Shown here: positions 34,098-41,930 of the stretch, piece after piece | How the letters are laid out: the number at the start of each line of letters is the position of its first letter | Position numbering within the stretch: the stretch's first letter is position 1 | NCBI GenBank assembly: GCA_036389835.1 | Contig: DASVWC010000108.1 | Location: forward strand, 1-64,000 | Length of the DNA: 64,000 nucleotides | Direction: 5' to 3' | From: AC-37 sp036389835 | GTDB lineage: Bacteria; Actinomycetota; Thermoleophilia; Solirubrobacterales; Thermoleophilaceae | Translations under genes and position numbers: made by a program | Notes under the pieces: model-generated | What the model was told of the DNA's origin: nothing | The model's database searches: none | What the model saw: the letters and a program-made list of their open reading frames with translations, nothing else

Positions 34098-36248
34098 GGC
34101 CGCCTCGACCTCCACGGCCACGCCGTTGAGGTGGGACATGCCGGCCAGGCGCTCGAGCGACTCCGGCGAGGCGTCCATCAGGTCGTTCGAGTTCGCGCCG
34201 CCCGCGGCGTTGGCCAGCCGCCAGCCGCCGCGGTGGCCCCAGCCGTGCGGCAGGGCGACGACGCCCGGCGTCATCTCGTCGGTCACGGCGACGGGCACCT
34301 CGACCTCGCCGGCCGCCGAGCGGATGCGGGCCGGCATGCCGTCCTCGAGCGAGCGGGCCGCGGCGTCGGCCGGGTGCATCCGCAGCGCGTGGCGGCGCTC
34401 GCCGCGCATCAGGGCCGGCACGTTGTGCATCCAAGAGTTGTGCGAGCGCAGCTCGCGCATGCCGATCAGGCGCAGCGGCAGCGTGGCGTCGGGGTCCGGC
34501 TCCGCGGCGAGGTCCCGAACCTCGCCGGCGATCGGCTCCGGCGCCAGCCGGATGCGCCCGCCCACGTGGCGGGTGCGCTCGCGCAGGACCCCGGTCGCCC
34601 ACGCCTCGTCCAGCACGATCCCGTGCGGCTCGCGCCGGAGCTTCCGGAGCGAGAGCCCGCCGCGGCGCAGCCCGAAGCGGTCCCCGCGCGGCCCGGCGCG
34701 GAGCATCAGGTCGATCATCGTGTTCGGCGAGATCCGCACCCCGAGCCGGCCGATGCGCTGCATCGCCGGCACGCTCGCGGGGGTGACGCCTAGCGCGCGC
34801 GACATCTCGTCGAAGATCCGCCACTCCTCGCGCGCCTCGCCGCGCGCCGGCACGACGGCCTCGGTGTGCTGGATGAACGGCCGGTAGAAGAACGACTGGA
34901 ACGCGGCGGGGATGTCCTCGCGCTCGAGCCACGTGGTCGCCGGCAGCACGTAGTCGGCGTGGCGCGCGGTCTCGTTCGGGTAGATGTCGATCGAGACCAT
35001 CAGCTCGAGCTCGCCGAGCGCGCGGGCGAGCGCCGCGCCGTCGGGGACCGACTGCACCGGGTTGCCCGCCGTCACGATCAGGGCCCGCAGCTGCCCCGGC
35101 CCGGGCGTCTCGATCTCCGGCGCCATCAGCGTGGCCGGCATCTGGCCGAGCACGTCCGGGAACCCGCCGACGCGCGAGCGCCGCGCGCCGTAGGTCGCCA
35201 GCCCCGAGCGCTCGACGGCCCCCTCGAGGTCGAGCGGCGAGCTGCCGAACACGAGGCCGCCGGGCCGGTCGAGGTTGCCGGTCACGGCGCTGAGCGCGTC
35301 GAGCAGGAAGGCGGTGAGCGTGCCGTGGCGGCCGAGGCACGAGCCGGTGCGCCCGTAGATCGCGGCCGAGCGGGCCGTCGCGACGTCGCGAGCGAGCGAA
35401 CGAGCGCGGCCGGCGTCGACGCCGGTGGCCGCGGCCGTCGACTCCGGCGCGAAGTCCTCGGCGAGCCGCGCGAGCTCGCCCACCTCGCTGGCCTGCTCCC
35501 TCACGGCCGCGTGGTCCACCAGGTCCTCGTCGAAGATCGCGTGCAGGAGCGAGAGCAGCAGCCGTGCGTCGCCGTCCGGGCGGATCGGCACGTGCTCGAA
35601 CTCGCGCGCTGTCTCGGTGCGCCGGGGGTCGACGACGACGACCCGCCCGCCGCGGCGCTCGATGTCGCGCAGCCGGTCGCGCACGCGCGGGATCGAGAGC
35701 ACCGAGCCGTTCGAGACGAACGGGTTGGCTCCGAACATCACGAGCAGGTCGGTGCGCTGCACGTCCGGGATCGGCACCGTAATCGGAGAGCCGTACATGA
35801 GCGCGCTCGCGGCGAGCCGGCTGTTCACGTCCTGCGAGCCGGACGAGTAGAAGTGCGGCGAGCCGAGCGCGTCGATCAGCCCCTTGCCCCAGACCGTGTG
35901 CCCGAACGACCACGCCGCCGGGTTCCCCTGGTACATGCCGATCGCGTCGCCGCCGTGCTCGTCGCGGATCGCGCGCAGGCGCGCGCCGATGTCGGCCATG
36001 GCGTCGTCCCACGCGAGCCGCTCGAACGAGCCGTCGGGCCGCCGCCGCATGGGGTGGAGCAGGCGGTCGGGGTCCTCCTGCACCTCCGGGAAGGCGATCC
36101 CCTTCGGGCACGCGTAGCCGGCCGACAGCGGGTGCTCGCGATCCGGCCGCAGCTTGGTCACCCGCCCGTCCTCGACCGTGGCGACCATGCCGCAGTTGGC
36201 CTCGCAGATGCGGCAGAACGTGATCTTCTGCTCAGCGGGCATGGGCAT
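34029..36248 (-). CDS. molybdopterin-dependent oxidoreductase, DMSO reductase family
   Basis: A 739-residue enzyme with an N-terminal 4Fe-4S site (CRICEANCGM plus YACPKG), the Mo-bisMGD core, and a C-terminal molydopterin-dinucleotide-binding domain from about 590 (LRLIGMRELRSHNSWMHN, then ADAAARSLEDGMPARIRS). No Tat signal is seen, so it is cytosolic. The Mo ligand is not obvious, Ser or Asp in SSGSQDVNSR being candidates rather than Cys/Sec of formate dehydrogenases. Starts are ATG 36248 or 36242. It overlaps the preceding hydrolase gene. The C-terminal ~20 residues are antisense to capA and are likely dispensable. Confidence 0.9.
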   Translation of the reverse strand: MPMPAEQKITFCRICEANCGMVATVEDGRVTKLRPDREHPLSAGYACPKGIAFPEVQEDPDRLLHPMRRRPDGSFERLAWDDAMADIGARLRAIRDEHGGDAIGMYQGNPAAWSFGHTVWGKGLIDALGSPHFYSSGSQDVNSRLAASALMYGSPITVPIPDVQRTDLLVMFGANPFVSNGSVLSIPRVRDRLRDIERRGGRVVVVDPRRTETAREFEHVPIRPDGDARLLLSLLHAIFDEDLVDHAAVREQASEVGELARLAEDFAPESTAAATGVDAGRARSLARDVATARSAAIYGRTGSCLGRHGTLTAFLLDALSAVTGNLDRPGGLVFGSSPLDLEGAVERSGLATYGARRSRVGGFPDVLGQMPATLMAPEIETPGPGQLRALIVTAGNPVQSVPDGAALARALGELELMVSIDIYPNETARHADYVLPATTWLEREDIPAAFQSFFYRPFIQHTEAVVPARGEAREEWRIFDEMSRALGVTPASVPAMQRIGRLGVRISPNTMIDLMLRAGPRGDRFGLRRGGLSLRKLRREPHGIVLDEAWATGVLRERTRHVGGRIRLAPEPIAGEVRDLAAEPDPDATLPLRLIGMRELRSHNSWMHNVPALMRGERRHALRMHPADAAARSLEDGMPARIRSAAGEVEVPVAVTDEMTPGVVALPHGWGHRGGWRLANAAGGANSNDLMDASPESLERLAGMSHLNGVAVEVEAASGGGELPVGAHPAAAAAEVLPR

Positions 36249-37110
36249 ATCTTGGTGCTTCGGCGAGAAACTCGCGGATAAGCTCGGCGAGACGGTCGGG
36301 CTGATCCTCCGGAACGTAGATGTAGGAGTCGTCCACCAGCTCGAGCCGGGCGTCGAGGAGGCGGGCGAGCCGCTCGCCGTGCGCGAGGGGGTAGATGCGC
36401 GTGCGCTCGGTCGACCAGACCACCAGCGCGGGCTTGCCGAACTCCGGCAGCCGCCCGGCCGCCTCGAGGGTCTGGCTCGGCCGCGTCGAGGCGAACGCCT
36501 TGCCGAAGTCGCGCCGCACGCCCTCGTCGCGGAGCCCCGGCTCGATCCACGCGCTCGCGATCTCGGCCGGCGGGTGCCGCTTCGCCACCCACCCGTACAC
36601 GAGCGGCAGGCGCTGGACCCGCCGCGAGCGCAGCGGCCGGCCCACGATCAGCATGAGCCGCGGGCTGCGCCCGATCGGCCGCAGCGGCTTCGACCACCAC
36701 GCCGGGAAGTTGGCGAACGAGTCGCAGGGGGTCAGCACGAGCGCGCCGAGGCGCTCCGGGTGGCGGGTCGCCACCATCTGCGCGAGCGCCCCGCCGGTGT
36801 CGTTGCCCACCAGCACCACGTCGTCGAGGTCCAGCTCCGCGAGGAAGTCCGCGACCAGCCGGGCGATCCCGTGGGGCGTCAGGTCCGCGCCCGGCTCCAT
36901 CGCGACCGTGTGCGAGCCGAGCGGCCAGTCCGGCGCGATGCAGCGGTAGGACTCCGCGAGCGCCGGCACCACGCCGCGCCAGAGGTCGGCGTTGGTCAGG
37001 AAGCCGTGCACGAAGACGACGGGGCGGCCGTCGCCGCGCTCGCGATAGCGGATCGTTCCCGCGGGGAGGCGGGCCTCGCGCTGCTCGCCGAGCTCGGCCG
37101 AGATGCTCAC
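36232..37110 (-). CDS. alpha/beta hydrolase with Asp at the nucleophile position
   Basis: A 292-residue alpha/beta hydrolase. The oxyanion region is VVFVHGFLTNADLW, and the nucleophile elbow VGNDTGGALAQ places Asp104 where dehalogenases and epoxide hydrolases carry Asp. The usual C-terminal catalytic His is not apparent: the matching segment reads VDDSYIYVPEDQPDRL. It is closely similar to the 292-residue protein at 39567. The GTG at 37110 overlaps the TetR stop (GTGA), and the 3' end overlaps the molybdopterin gene, so all three form one transcript. Substrate unknown. Confidence 0.88.
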   Translation of the reverse strand: MSISAELGEQREARLPAGTIRYRERGDGRPVVFVHGFLTNADLWRGVVPALAESYRCIAPDWPLGSHTVAMEPGADLTPHGIARLVADFLAELDLDDVVLVGNDTGGALAQMVATRHPERLGALVLTPCDSFANFPAWWSKPLRPIGRSPRLMLIVGRPLRSRRVQRLPLVYGWVAKRHPPAEIASAWIEPGLRDEGVRRDFGKAFASTRPSQTLEAAGRLPEFGKPALVVWSTERTRIYPLAHGERLARLLDARLELVDDSYIYVPEDQPDRLAELIREFLAEAPRYAHAR

Positions 37111-37697
37111 GCCCGCTCCGCCGCGCCGGCGAACACGAGCCCGAGCGCCTCGGCGAAGAGCTCGTCGGGGACCTGGTCGGGCTCGGCCAGGCGCTGGAAG
37201 GCGATGCCGTAGGTGAGGGCGTTCGCGATCACCGCGAGACGATCCACCGCCATGCCCGGGGCAGCCGTCTCGAGCATCCGCTCGGTGGTGGCGCGGAAGG
37301 CGCCGAAGCGCCGGGCGAACTCCGCGCGGCGCGCCGGATCGCGCACCGACCAGGCCCAGTACTCCACGAACAGCAGGAACCGCTCCGGGGCGGCCTCGAG
37401 GTACGCCATCCACTGCCCGGCGGCCGCGCGCGTGCGCGCGGCGGGGTCGTCGCCGGCCGCCTCCACCGCCGCGGTCACCTCGCGCACGTGTCGCGCCACC
37501 TCGTGCTCGAACGCGGCCAGGAACAGCTCCTCCTTCCCGCCGAAGTTCGAGTAGACGGCGCCGGTCGTGTAGCCGGCGCCGGCGGCGACGTCGCCGACGG
37601 AGGCGCCGTGGAAGCCGCGCGCCGCGAACACGCGCGTCGCGGCGGCGATGAGCTCTTCGCGCGTCTGCTGCTGGCGCTTCTCCCGCGTTCCCGACAC
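37107..37697 (-). CDS. TetR family regulator
   Basis: A 196-residue repressor with the head REKRQQQTREELIAAATRVF, helix-turn-helix SVGDVAAGAGYTTGAVYSNF and GGKEELFLAAFEHEV. GTG at 37697 lies directly against an 18-base inverted repeat (37698-37715), which makes autoregulation very likely. First gene of the TetR/hydrolase/molybdopterin oxidoreductase operon, so the repressor probably governs both enzymes. Confidence 0.9.
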   Translation of the reverse strand: MSGTREKRQQQTREELIAAATRVFAARGFHGASVGDVAAGAGYTTGAVYSNFGGKEELFLAAFEHEVARHVREVTAAVEAAGDDPAARTRAAAGQWMAYLEAAPERFLLFVEYWAWSVRDPARRAEFARRFGAFRATTERMLETAAPGMAVDRLAVIANALTYGIAFQRLAEPDQVPDELFAEALGLVFAGAAERA

Positions 37698-37715
37698 AGA
37701 TAATGAACGTTATCT
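37698..37715. promoter_or_regulatory. TetR-type operator, 18-bp inverted repeat
   Basis: AGATAA and TTATCT flank TGAACG; the centre also keeps G and C in symmetric places. It abuts the TetR start codon. The core GAACGTTA recurs at 38821-38828, upstream of the membrane protein/deaminase pair. Confidence 0.7.
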
Positions 37716-37722
37716 GACGCGC

Positions 37723-38202
37723 CTACAGCGCGGCGACCTGCCCGATGTCCTCGGCCCAGGTTCGCGGATGCCGTGCCTGGAACTCGGTCATGAGGCCGAC
37801 GCAGCAAGGATCGTCGAGAAGCACGATCTCGACGCCGTGGCGCTCGAGGTGCGGGAGGTCGCCCTCGAACGTACGGTTCTCTCCGACGACGACGAGTGGA
37901 ATTCCGAATAGCAGGATCGCGCCGCTGCACATCGCGCACGGTGACAGGGTCGTGTACAGCACGGCGTCGCGGTAGTCGGTCTGGCGCCCGGCCTTGCGGA
38001 GGCAGGCGATCTCGCCGTGGGCTATCGGGTCCCCGCGCTGCACGCGCTCGTTGTGGCCCACGGCGACGAGCTCGCTACCGATGTCGAGGGCGGCACCCAC
38101 CGGAACGCCGCCGTCCTCCAGGCTCCCCCGGGCCGCCTCGACCGCCCTGGCGAAGGAGGCTCGGCTCCACGGCGCTTCGGCTGCTGCTTCTCCGGCTGTC
38201 AA
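37723..38202 (-). CDS. cytosine deaminase, yeast FCY1-like
   Basis: A 159-residue zinc deaminase. Zinc and proton-transfer residues are His62 and Glu64 (AHGEIACLRKAG), with Cys89 and Cys92 (TLSPCAMCSG). Pocket residues known in the 158-residue yeast enzyme are matched: Asn51 (GHNERVQ), a Phe at 112 (GENRTFEGD), Trp149 and Asp152 (RTWAEDIG). Much of the C-terminal half aligns with FCY1 (GIPLVVVGEN, then HGVEIVLLDD), unlike bacterial TadA or CodA. It should deaminate cytosine to uracil. The start is TTG at 38202, overlapping the upstream TGA as TTGA, and gives the family length. GC content is lower than around. Confidence 0.85.
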   Translation of the reverse strand: MTAGEAAAEAPWSRASFARAVEAARGSLEDGGVPVGAALDIGSELVAVGHNERVQRGDPIAHGEIACLRKAGRQTDYRDAVLYTTLSPCAMCSGAILLFGIPLVVVGENRTFEGDLPHLERHGVEIVLLDDPCCVGLMTEFQARHPRTWAEDIGQVAAL

Positions 38203-38792
38203 GCGATCGCCTTCACCATCGCGATTATCACGCCGACTACCACCGTCGAAGTCGACATGAACGAAAGCAGCCAGGCGCGCCGGTAGTTCCTCGTTCGCGA
38301 GTCTCGCAAGATCATCAACTCGACGAAGCCTTCGCTGGGCGTCTCGTCGTCTTCGGTCGGCGTCTCCATGTCGTCCTGATTCAGCCAGTGAACCCAGATG
38401 ACGTCGAGGCACAGGAGGCAGGATGCGCCCGACGCCAGGACCGTGACGATGAACGGAATCAGCACCAGAGCTGAATCGCGGACCCCCGCGATGTTTCCGA
38501 AGTAGATGCCGACGATGGCCACGAGAAACGAATTGAACGCGAGCATCGACTGGGCCTTCGAGTCGATGATCGTCAAGCCGGTGTAGATGTGCTCCTGCTG
38601 CGCTCGAGCGTGAGCTGACGAAGCATGGGTCGGAATCGCCGCCAGGTACGACTCGATGCGGCCGCGTTCCTCCTCGCTCAGAGAGTCGGTCACTCCTTCG
38701 GGATCGGCGATGTCCCTGCTGGGACAGGTCGGCAGTCCCTGCTCGACAGCCCACCGCGGGTGCAGCAGGCGGCTACGGGTGCTCGGGGGCAT
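38199..38792 (-). CDS. small multi-pass membrane protein, DUF5706/SLATT-like
   Basis: Up to 197 residues, with a cytosolic helix (about 58-80), two hydrophobic helices (82-100, 108-130), an acidic loop (138-155), an amphipathic segment (156-172) and a third hydrophobic helix (174-194). The segment TIIDSKAQSMLAFNSFLVAI recalls the 'DxKA...N..L' entry of DUF5706 (Pycsar TM effector) and SLATT-type proteins; this is recognition by pattern and not proven. A shorter product from GTG 38693 (164 residues) is possible. Codon use is clearly less GC-rich: 33 of 60 bases are G/C in 38521-38580, against 45 of 60 in 39061-39120. Coupled to the deaminase. Confidence 0.65.
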   Translation of the reverse strand: MPPSTRSRLLHPRWAVEQGLPTCPSRDIADPEGVTDSLSEEERGRIESYLAAIPTHASSAHARAQQEHIYTGLTIIDSKAQSMLAFNSFLVAIVGIYFGNIAGVRDSALVLIPFIVTVLASGASCLLCLDVIWVHWLNQDDMETPTEDDETPSEGFVELMILRDSRTRNYRRAWLLSFMSTSTVVVGVIIAMVKAIA

Positions 38793-38934
38793 GGCGGGAG
38801 AACGGGTCGGAAACGCGCAGGAACGTTACGTGGCGCCTCGGACCGCACCGCGCGCGCTCCCGTCACGGCTGTCCCGCGGCCGGCGCCCGCGACTTTGGCG
38901 CGGTCACCTCGGCGACTCGCTCTAGAGTCCGCCC
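38793..38934. promoter_or_regulatory. divergent intergenic region of the membrane/deaminase pair
   Basis: 142 bases without a convincing gene between the membrane protein start and the ferritin-like start. It contains GAACGTTA at 38821-38828, the core of the TetR operator at 37698-37715. Promoters for both directions must lie here. Confidence 0.35.
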
Positions 38935-39381
38935 GTGGGCGAGGACGAGAAGCTCGACGTAGGGGCGCAGGTCGAGTGCCTGCAGAAGGCGCTGCGGCTC
39001 CAGTACCGCTCGGCGATCCAGTACACCCTGGCCGCGGGCAGCATGGTGGGCTTCGCGTACTCGCACTTCGGCGCGTCGCTGTGGCAGTTCGCGCAGGCCG
39101 ACCTCGAGGACGCCCGGCGGCTGGTTGAGAAGATCAAGACCCTGGGTGCGGACCCCACGACCGACGTCGCCCCGCTGCGCTACTCCAAGGACCCGGTCGA
39201 GCTGATCGAACGCCTCATCGAGGACGAGAACGAGTGCGCGGAGGCGCTCCAAGCATCGATCGAGCCCACCGGCCGTGAGGCCAAATCGGAGGCGATCGAG
39301 CACCGCCTGGAGCACATGATCATGCGCAAGCAGGAGCAGATCGACCTCCTCGAGCGCGCGCGCCGCGAGCCCGGGTCTTAG
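38935..39381 (+). CDS. ferritin-like domain protein
   Basis: A 148-residue four-helix protein. Helix 1 has LQKALRLQYRSAIQYTLAAG, helix 2 QFAQADLEDARRLVEKI, helix 3 ELIERLIEDENECAEAL and helix 4 EHRLEHMIMRKQEQIDLL, a bacterioferritin/DUF892-like layout. Carboxylate and His ligands are only partly conserved: the usual ExxH of helix 2 reads EDARR, so a complete di-iron ferroxidase site is doubtful. GTG start at 38935. Confidence 0.75.
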   Translation: MGEDEKLDVGAQVECLQKALRLQYRSAIQYTLAAGSMVGFAYSHFGASLWQFAQADLEDARRLVEKIKTLGADPTTDVAPLRYSKDPVELIERLIEDENECAEALQASIEPTGREAKSEAIEHRLEHMIMRKQEQIDLLERARREPGS

Positions 39382-39531
39382 CCGCCGCGCCAGCGGACGC
39401 GTCGGCATTCCCGCTCGGGGGTACGCTCGCAAGCTCGCTCAGAGAGCCCCCCGATCGTGAACGCCGCCGCGTCCGCCACAGTCGCAGGTGCGTGATGGCG
39501 GTCACCCTCAGCGTCTCCGGTCGTGGTTACA

Positions 39532-39542
39532 TACCGGCGGTA
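39532..39542. promoter_or_regulatory. TACCG/CGGTA inverted repeat upstream of hydrolase
   Basis: TACCGGCGGTA, perfect five-base arms around one base, lies 24 bases before the hydrolase ATG, in the 185-base gap 39382-39566 that otherwise shows nothing recognisable. Possible repressor site. Confidence 0.4.
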
Positions 39543-39566
39543 CGGGCGAAAGAGCGAGGGGGAGCA

Positions 39567-40445
39567 ATGAGCACCGAGTACGTGGACCTGCCGGCCGGGC
39601 GGATCCGGTATCGCGACAGCGGCGGCGACGGGCCGCCGATCGTGTTCGTCCATGGAGTGCTCGTCGACGGCCAGCTGTGGCGGAAGGTCACGCCACCGCT
39701 GGAGAAGGACTTCCGCTGCATCGTGCCCGACTTCCCGCTCGGCGCCCACACGATCCCGACCGACGACGGCGCCGACCTGTCGCCGCCGGGGCTCGCCCGG
39801 CTGATCCTCGAGCTCATCGAGAAGCTCGACCTCCAGGACGTGACGCTGGTCGGCAACGACACCGGCGGCGCGCTCACGCAGATCGCGATCACGCAGAACC
39901 CCGCGGAGCGGGTCGCCCGCGTGGTGCTCACTCCGTGCGACGCGTTCGACAACTTCCTGCCGCCGATGTTCAAGCCGCTGGAGTACCTCGCGAAGGTGCC
40001 GCCGCTGCTCACGGCGTCGATCCTGCCGCTGCGGCTGCGCCCGCTTCGGCGGCTGCCGGTCGCGTTCGGCTGGCTCACCAAGCGCCCGATCAGCGACCGC
40101 GAGGTCGAGGACTCCTGGGTGCGGGCGTTCCTCGGCCGCAGCGGCGTGCGCCGCGACGCCGCGCGCATCCTGCGCGGGCTCGACAGCCGCTACACGAACG
40201 AGGCCGCCGAGAAGCTGCGCTCGTTCGACCGCCCCGTGCTCCTCGCGTGGGCCACGGAGGACAAGGTCTTCCCGGTCGAGCACGCCCACCGGCTGGCGGA
40301 GCTGATCCCGGACGCCCGCGTGGAGGAGATCGCCGACAGCTACTCGTTCGTGCCCGAGGACCAGCCGGAGCGGCTGGCGGAGCTGATCGGAGGCTTCGTG
40401 TCCGGCTCGGCCGCCCCCTCGCAGAAGGCAGCGGCGACTGGGTAG
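39567..40445 (+). CDS. alpha/beta hydrolase, paralog of the 36232-37110 protein
   Basis: A 292-residue alpha/beta hydrolase. It shares long blocks with the product of 36232-37110: PAGRIRYRDSG, IVFVHGVLVDGQLW, DFPLGAHT, LVGNDTGGALTQ, VVLTPCDAFDNF and SFVPEDQPERLAELI. Asp is at the nucleophile position and Tyr/Ser replace the expected catalytic His near the end (ADSYSFVPEDQP). The ATG at 39567 has the ribosome site GAGGGGGAG; an in-frame upstream ATG at 39492 is less likely. It stands alone on this strand, with a dyad in its promoter. Confidence 0.88.
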   Translation: MSTEYVDLPAGRIRYRDSGGDGPPIVFVHGVLVDGQLWRKVTPPLEKDFRCIVPDFPLGAHTIPTDDGADLSPPGLARLILELIEKLDLQDVTLVGNDTGGALTQIAITQNPAERVARVVLTPCDAFDNFLPPMFKPLEYLAKVPPLLTASILPLRLRPLRRLPVAFGWLTKRPISDREVEDSWVRAFLGRSGVRRDAARILRGLDSRYTNEAAEKLRSFDRPVLLAWATEDKVFPVEHAHRLAELIPDARVEEIADSYSFVPEDQPERLAELIGGFVSGSAAPSQKAAATG

Positions 40446-40463
40446 GGCGCCGGTCCTGCGGTC

Positions 40464-41789
40464 CTAGTCGCCGCCGTCCGGCGGCCCCGGCTCGCGCAGG
40501 AAGTCGAGCGTCAGCGCCGCGCTCCACGAGAACCCCTCCGACCCGAGCCCCGCGCCGGTCTCGGGGTGGTAGTACTCGCGGAAGCCCTGGCTGCGGACGA
40601 GCGCGAGCGTGGCGTCGCGGATCGCGTCCGCGTAGCGGTCGAAGCCGTAGCGGCGCAGGCCGCGTGAGATCAGCCAGTTGAGGTTGACCCAGGCGGGCCC
40701 GCGCCAGTAGCGCGTGGGCACGAACGCGGGGGAGAGGCGGTCGCAGCTCGGGACGGGGTGGCCGGCCCCGCCCTGCGCCCAGAAGTGCGAGCTGTCGAGC
40801 TGCCGGCACATGAGCTGCGCGCGGCCCGCGTTCGGGATCTTGGCGAAGAGCGGCACGAACCCGCCGGCGACGGGCGCCGGCACCTGGCGGCGCGCCACGC
40901 GGTCGAACGGCACGTACGCGTGCAGCGAGTCGCTCCAGAGGCGCGTGTTCACGGCGGCCGCGGTGCGGCGGGCCTGGCCGAGGAAGCGAGCCCCGTCCTC
41001 GCCGACCGCCGACGCGATCCGGGCGAGGTCCTCGCCCGCCGCGGCGAGCAGCGCGTTGAAGGCGGGGTCCTCGACCACGAAGCGCGAGCTCGCGCGGATC
41101 TCGCGCTCGTCGTAGCGGTTGCGCTTGAAGACCTCCACGAGGTGGACGTACTGGTCGTACGCGGCCGCCGTCGGCCGCTCCTCGGCGCGCGCCATCGTCA
41201 GGTCCTTGCGCGGGTATGGCGGCACCGCGCCGGGCTCCAGCTCGATCGCGGCCAGCGGCGCGTCCCAGGCGGGCGAGTCGTCCATCCCCGACTCCCACGG
41301 GTGGCGGATGGCCACGAGCCCGTCGTCGTCGGGGTCGCGCTCGCGGTAGAGGTAGTCGTGCCACGCCGCGAGCCGCGGCAGCAGCCGCGCGAGCCACTCG
41401 AGGCTCGCCTCGGGGTCCGGCGCCAGCTCGTGCACGCGCCAGGCGGCGGTGGCGTGCACCGGCGGCTGGACGATGCCGGAGGTGAGCCGGTCGCGCGGCG
41501 CGTGCGGGGACACGTCGGTCCGCCAGGTGTCCGGCCCGGGGAAGTACGCGTCGCTCTCGGGGTGGAACACGATGTGGGGCAGCAGCCCGTTCGACCACTG
41601 CGCGGCGAACAGCGCGTCGAGCTCGACCCGCGCGCGCTCGCTCGCACGGGTCGCGTTGCCGATCGCCGCGAACGCCGAGTCCCAGCTCCACTGGTGGGGG
41701 TAGAGGCGGGGGCCGGGGAGCGTCGACTCGCCGAGCCAGTTCACGTCCAGGACCGCTTCGGCCGCCGCGGCCAGGTCGGCGTTCCGCAC
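40464..41789 (-). CDS. GH63-like glycoside hydrolase (mannosyl/glucosylglycerate hydrolase type)
   Basis: A 441-residue (alpha/alpha)6-barrel glycosidase. Typical blocks are PHQWSWDSAFAAIG near the N-terminus, RHPWESGMDDSPAWD near 165-180 (acid Asp/Glu region), and RYWRGPAWVNLNWLI near 375. These match the GH63 group that includes the mannosylglycerate hydrolase of Rubrobacter; trehalase-like enzymes share the fold. It may recycle a compatible solute. No signal peptide, so cytosolic. The ATG is at 41789. Confidence 0.82.
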   Translation of the reverse strand: MRNADLAAAAEAVLDVNWLGESTLPGPRLYPHQWSWDSAFAAIGNATRASERARVELDALFAAQWSNGLLPHIVFHPESDAYFPGPDTWRTDVSPHAPRDRLTSGIVQPPVHATAAWRVHELAPDPEASLEWLARLLPRLAAWHDYLYRERDPDDDGLVAIRHPWESGMDDSPAWDAPLAAIELEPGAVPPYPRKDLTMARAEERPTAAAYDQYVHLVEVFKRNRYDEREIRASSRFVVEDPAFNALLAAAGEDLARIASAVGEDGARFLGQARRTAAAVNTRLWSDSLHAYVPFDRVARRQVPAPVAGGFVPLFAKIPNAGRAQLMCRQLDSSHFWAQGGAGHPVPSCDRLSPAFVPTRYWRGPAWVNLNWLISRGLRRYGFDRYADAIRDATLALVRSQGFREYYHPETGAGLGSEGFSWSAALTLDFLREPGPPDGGD

Positions 41790-41894
41790 GGGGAGTTTTC
41801 TAGATCCGGCCCCGGACAGAGCGAGCGCCGCCCAATGGACGGCGCCGCGCTCTCCCCCTCGCTCTCGCGGCTACGGGAGCCGCGGACAAGGATC

Positions 41895-41914
41895 CAGCCG
41901 AATGACCGTAATAC
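41895..41914. repeat. CAGCCGAAT-CCGTAATAC element, copy 1
   Basis: CAGCCGAAT, two bases, then CCGTAATAC; the latter is extended to the palindrome CCGTA-A-TACGG (41906-41916). A near copy occurs at 44459-44477 in the same orientation, so the pair brackets the GNAT and SpoIIE genes. Lies in the gap upstream of the GH63 gene. Confidence 0.6.
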
Positions 41915-41930
41915 GGACCGTCGAGATCTG

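Noticed and set aside
37723..38202. tRNA adenosine deaminase (TadA) assignment
   Set aside because: The zinc motif is shared, but the C-terminal half follows yeast cytosine deaminase (GENRTFEGD and the RTWAEDIG end) rather than TadA.
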